53,754 nt of DNA from Clostridia bacterium. Its GTDB lineage: Bacteria > Bacillota > Clostridia > TANB77 > CAG-508. Both the position numbers and the translations under genes were made by a program. The notes beneath the pieces were generated by a model. It was not told the DNA's origin, did not search any database, and saw only the letters and a program-made list of their open reading frames with translations. Location of the stretch: the NCBI GenBank assembly GCA_022798895.1, contig JAAWNJ010000005.1, forward strand, positions 1 through 53,754, given 5' to 3'. Positions 51,749 to 53,754 of this stretch are shown here, piece after piece (within the stretch, counting starts at the first letter, position 1; the number at the start of each line of letters is the position of its first letter).

Positions 51749-51916
51749 TTACTTTGTTAGTTTTTCTTTCAATGCTCCATGAAAACTTTTTATCATTTCT
51801 TCTGCCTTTCCCTTGTTTTTGTTATAAAATTGGTATATACTTTTACTAATAAAAGCTATAGTATCTATAGTGATAAGTAATAAGATGATTAAGGATTTTT
51901 TTATTATTTTCAACAT
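51749..51916 (-). CDS. Short single-pass membrane protein, unknown function
   Basis: A 55-residue frame starts at ATG 51916 after AAAGGA: 'MLKIIKKSLIILLLITIDTIAFISKS' forms a membrane helix (about 8-24), followed by a basic tail ('NKNKGKAEEMIKSFHGALKEKLTK'). It fills the gap between the Gp3-like and 51144 genes. No family is recognised. Confidence 0.5.
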   Translation of the reverse strand: MLKIIKKSLIILLLITIDTIAFISKSIYQFYNKNKGKAEEMIKSFHGALKEKLTK

Positions 51917-51970
51917 TTTAAATTTTCCTTTCTTTTTATTATTACAATATTAAAAGCAGTGTAATTTTAG

Positions 51971-53116
51971 TTATACTGCTTCTTTCATTTCATTATTAAA
52001 TTCTATTAAGCTACCATCTTCTTGTGGTATTTGTTTAATTTCATACTGGCAAATAATATTTTTTCCAGCTTCAATTTTAGATTTGAGTACATTTATTATT
52101 GTTCCTACACCATATTTTAGCATATCTTGGTTTGCTTTTGGATGTAAAATGTATTCATTGTCTTGACTATTTAAATCTTGAAGAATAATCTTTTTGAATT
52201 TTTGATTGTTTATTAAGGTATCTGAAATTTCCATTACATAGAAGGTGTTTGAAAAATCTTCTTGAGGTTGTTGTATTTTATCTTCTGTTTTCTGTGCTTC
52301 CTTTTGTTCTTTTTCACTTTTTTGTCTTGGTTGTTCTACTTCTTTATTTGGTTCTTTTACCTTTTCCTCTTGTTTTGTTTCCTCTTTTGATTTTTTCTCT
52401 TTTACGTCATTTTTTGGAATATTTACTACTTTCTTATTTTCCTTTTCCCCTTCAGCAATTTGTTTAGTTGTTTCTACTGGAATATCTCCTGTATTTAATG
52501 CTGGTGTTGCATTGGTCAATTGCGGTTTAATATCTGTCCTTCTCAAATCTAAACTGTAATAAGTTCCATAGGCTAGGCTTTCTTGAGCATCTAGTTTTAA
52601 TTCAAATGGAACATCTACTATGCTCATTCCTGCCTTTTTATACTTTACTATTTCTGATGCAATATTAGATAAAGATAAGCCTCCAGTAGTTTTTATTAAC
52701 CATACTCCACCTGCTTCAATTCCTTCTAATACAAATTTTAAACTTCCAACTAATTTACATTTGCCTGTTAAGCGATGTTCGCAATCTTCACTACATTCAA
52801 CTTCTATTTGTTCTTTATTTCCTTTTGCGTTTTTTCCAATGGTAATGGCTTTCGTTCCATTTCCAATACAAGCAATTTTATTATTAACATACCTTTTAAA
52901 TTTAAAACTAAATGGATCTTCATCAACAAATCTTATTTTTAATACTTTAGGTTGTCCTGGATATAACTGCTTAAAGATATCTACCATATCACTTGATGTC
53001 ACTTTATCCTCCTCTACATTAAAAAAAGGTAGCTTTTTTGGAAGTCCTGTTTCACTTTTAGTTCCTGTCTTTATATGCCCTATTACTTTATCTCTCACTA
53101 GGTTTTCTATTTTCAT
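51971..53116 (-). CDS. Gp3-like / recombination-directionality-factor-like protein
   Basis: The start ATG at 53116 follows AAAGGA. The N-terminal half fits the Gp3-like family: 'KTGTKSETGLPKKLPFFNV', a four-cysteine cluster ('CSEDCEHRLTGKCKLVG', with a further C) and 'KFVLEGIEAGGVWLIKTTGGLSLSNIASEI'. The middle (about 220-290) is a long Lys/Glu linker and the C-terminal 90 residues are a separate domain. Some family members direct serine integrases, but this element's integrase is of the tyrosine type, so a recombination-accessory role is more cautious. Confidence 0.6.
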   Translation of the reverse strand: MKIENLVRDKVIGHIKTGTKSETGLPKKLPFFNVEEDKVTSSDMVDIFKQLYPGQPKVLKIRFVDEDPFSFKFKRYVNNKIACIGNGTKAITIGKNAKGNKEQIEVECSEDCEHRLTGKCKLVGSLKFVLEGIEAGGVWLIKTTGGLSLSNIASEIVKYKKAGMSIVDVPFELKLDAQESLAYGTYYSLDLRRTDIKPQLTNATPALNTGDIPVETTKQIAEGEKENKKVVNIPKNDVKEKKSKEETKQEEKVKEPNKEVEQPRQKSEKEQKEAQKTEDKIQQPQEDFSNTFYVMEISDTLINNQKFKKIILQDLNSQDNEYILHPKANQDMLKYGVGTIINVLKSKIEAGKNIICQYEIKQIPQEDGSLIEFNNEMKEAV

Positions 53117-53132
53117 ATTTTCTTTTTCCTTT

Positions 53133-53363
53133 CTAAGCAACTCTTGCTTCTTCTATGTCGTCTTCAAAATCTCTTAACTGCCTTATTATTTTTTCTTTTA
53201 ATTCATTATAGTCTTTTTCATTAATATACGAATATTCTGTTTCAAATTTGTTTTCTTCTGAATTAAGATTGTTTATCTTGGTATCGTTGTTGCATAACAA
53301 TAGCTCAAATTCATATATAATGTCCTTTGCTATTTGTTCTCTCCATGATTCACTAACTAGCAT
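53133..53363 (-). CDS. Unknown 76-residue acidic protein
   Basis: It has a strong site (GAGGAGG) before the ATG, which lies 11 bases inside the upstream gene. It is helical and acidic ('ESWREQIAKDIIYEFELLLCNND', 'DYNELKEKIIRQLRDFEDDIEEARV'). It is probably coupled to the DUF4313-like gene. No family is recognised. Confidence 0.55.
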   Translation of the reverse strand: MLVSESWREQIAKDIIYEFELLLCNNDTKINNLNSEENKFETEYSYINEKDYNELKEKIIRQLRDFEDDIEEARVA

Positions 53364-53733
53364 ATTCTAGTTCCTCCTCTTTATCATAAGAATATTCTTT
53401 TAAGATTTCTAAATCAATTTCTGCAACTGGTAATAATACCATCTTGCCTACTTTTTCTACTGCTACTCTCTTTGGAATAGCCTTTACAATTTTTAGATCT
53501 AACAGAAAACTTATTATATTAGTATTATTATAGTTATCAATAACAATCTGATTTTCTGCTAATTTTTCTGATACATTAGCTGTTAAGTTTGAAATATGGG
53601 ATATGTTTTTATCATCTTCTACATAACCGTATATGTCTATGCTCATTTCTTTATTTTTATATTCTCCAATATCAAAATAACAATCTCTGTATCTTACACA
53701 ATTTGATTCATAGTCAAATGTTTTTATAAGCAT
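53353..53733 (-). CDS. DUF4313-like protein
   Basis: The 126-residue protein resembles DUF4313 proteins found on conjugative elements of gut Firmicutes: a central 'LAENQIVIDNYNNTNIISFLLDLKIVKA' and a C-terminal 'VLLPVAEIDLEILKEY'. The function is unknown. The ATG lies only one base after GGAGG, while an in-frame ATA lies seven bases from it, as at 40583. It is the last full gene before the window edge, where the element continues. Confidence 0.55.
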   Translation of the reverse strand: MLIKTFDYESNCVRYRDCYFDIGEYKNKEMSIDIYGYVEDDKNISHISNLTANVSEKLAENQIVIDNYNNTNIISFLLDLKIVKAIPKRVAVEKVGKMVLLPVAEIDLEILKEYSYDKEEELEYAS

Positions 53734-53754
53734 TCCTCCTTCTTATAATCTCAA

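Noticed and set aside
20449..53754. CRISPR arrays
   Set aside because: No regularly spaced repeats of CRISPR length were seen; the short repeats found are single pairs or triplets.

Overview
The window comes from an AT-rich, spore-forming Firmicute, most likely a Clostridia lineage. The evidence is pervasive low GC, strong AGGAGG-type ribosome binding sites, a T-box leader, the sporulation genes spoIIID and ylbJ, and a two-gene SufC-SufB-like pair resembling a minimal (SMS-type) Fe-S assembly system. No species can be named from the sequence alone.

Region 1 (1 to about 20.5 kb) is ordinary chromosome. In order it holds: the start of valS with a T-box leader and a DUF1653 gene; an aldose epimerase-like gene; recG; asd; an AbrB/RelE-type toxin-antitoxin pair whose toxin is frameshifted; the sufC/sufB-like pair; dapA (with asd, the lysine/diaminopimelate branch); a secreted protein with a copper-amine-oxidase-like C-terminal domain and unusual base composition; a TrmH/SpoU RNA methyltransferase; a 137-bp MITE-like inverted-repeat element that supplies the stop codon of mfd; mfd; spoIIID; an unknown gene; an MgtA-type P-type ATPase; ylbJ; a small unknown gene; and tRNA-Met(CAT). 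Short repeats containing GGGGACGT recur at three intergenic sites.

Region 2 (about 20.58 kb to the right edge, where it is cut off) is a large integrated mobile element, probably an ICE or phage-plasmid-like element. It begins with a tyrosine integrase and an excisionase-like gene beside tRNA-Met. Nearly all its genes are on the minus strand. Reading from the right edge towards the integrase, the modules are: (a) DNA metabolism: a Gp3/RDF-like protein, an ERF annealase, an SbcC/Rad50-like ATPase, a paralogue of ribosomal protein bS6, SSB, a PP-loop PAPS-reductase-like protein, a degenerate methyltransferase-like protein and a CHC2 zinc-finger primase; (b) a 3.5-kb group II intron that interrupts the primase gene and carries two extra genes; (c) two very large unknown proteins, then PcfK-like and PcfJ-like proteins; (d) an ECF sigma/anti-sigma cluster with membrane proteins; (e) a frameshifted Y-family polymerase with a YolD-like partner; (f) a CYTH/LysR pair; (g) a radical SAM enzyme fused to a degenerate receiver domain, converging on a Spo0A-like regulator that also has a degenerate receiver.

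The most unusual observations are these. The intron has exon junctions that restore the primase frame exactly, and it carries a divergent XRE/unknown gene pair inside its 5' ribozyme region, flanked by a 12-bp inverted repeat. The radical SAM/pseudo-receiver and Spo0A-like pair forms a compact possible regulatory or defence locus. A bS6 paralogue sits in the element's SSB/recombination cluster. Several element genes (Y-family polymerase, PAPS-reductase-like, sigma-like) have a single frameshift or nonsense change, meaning decay, recoding or assembly error.
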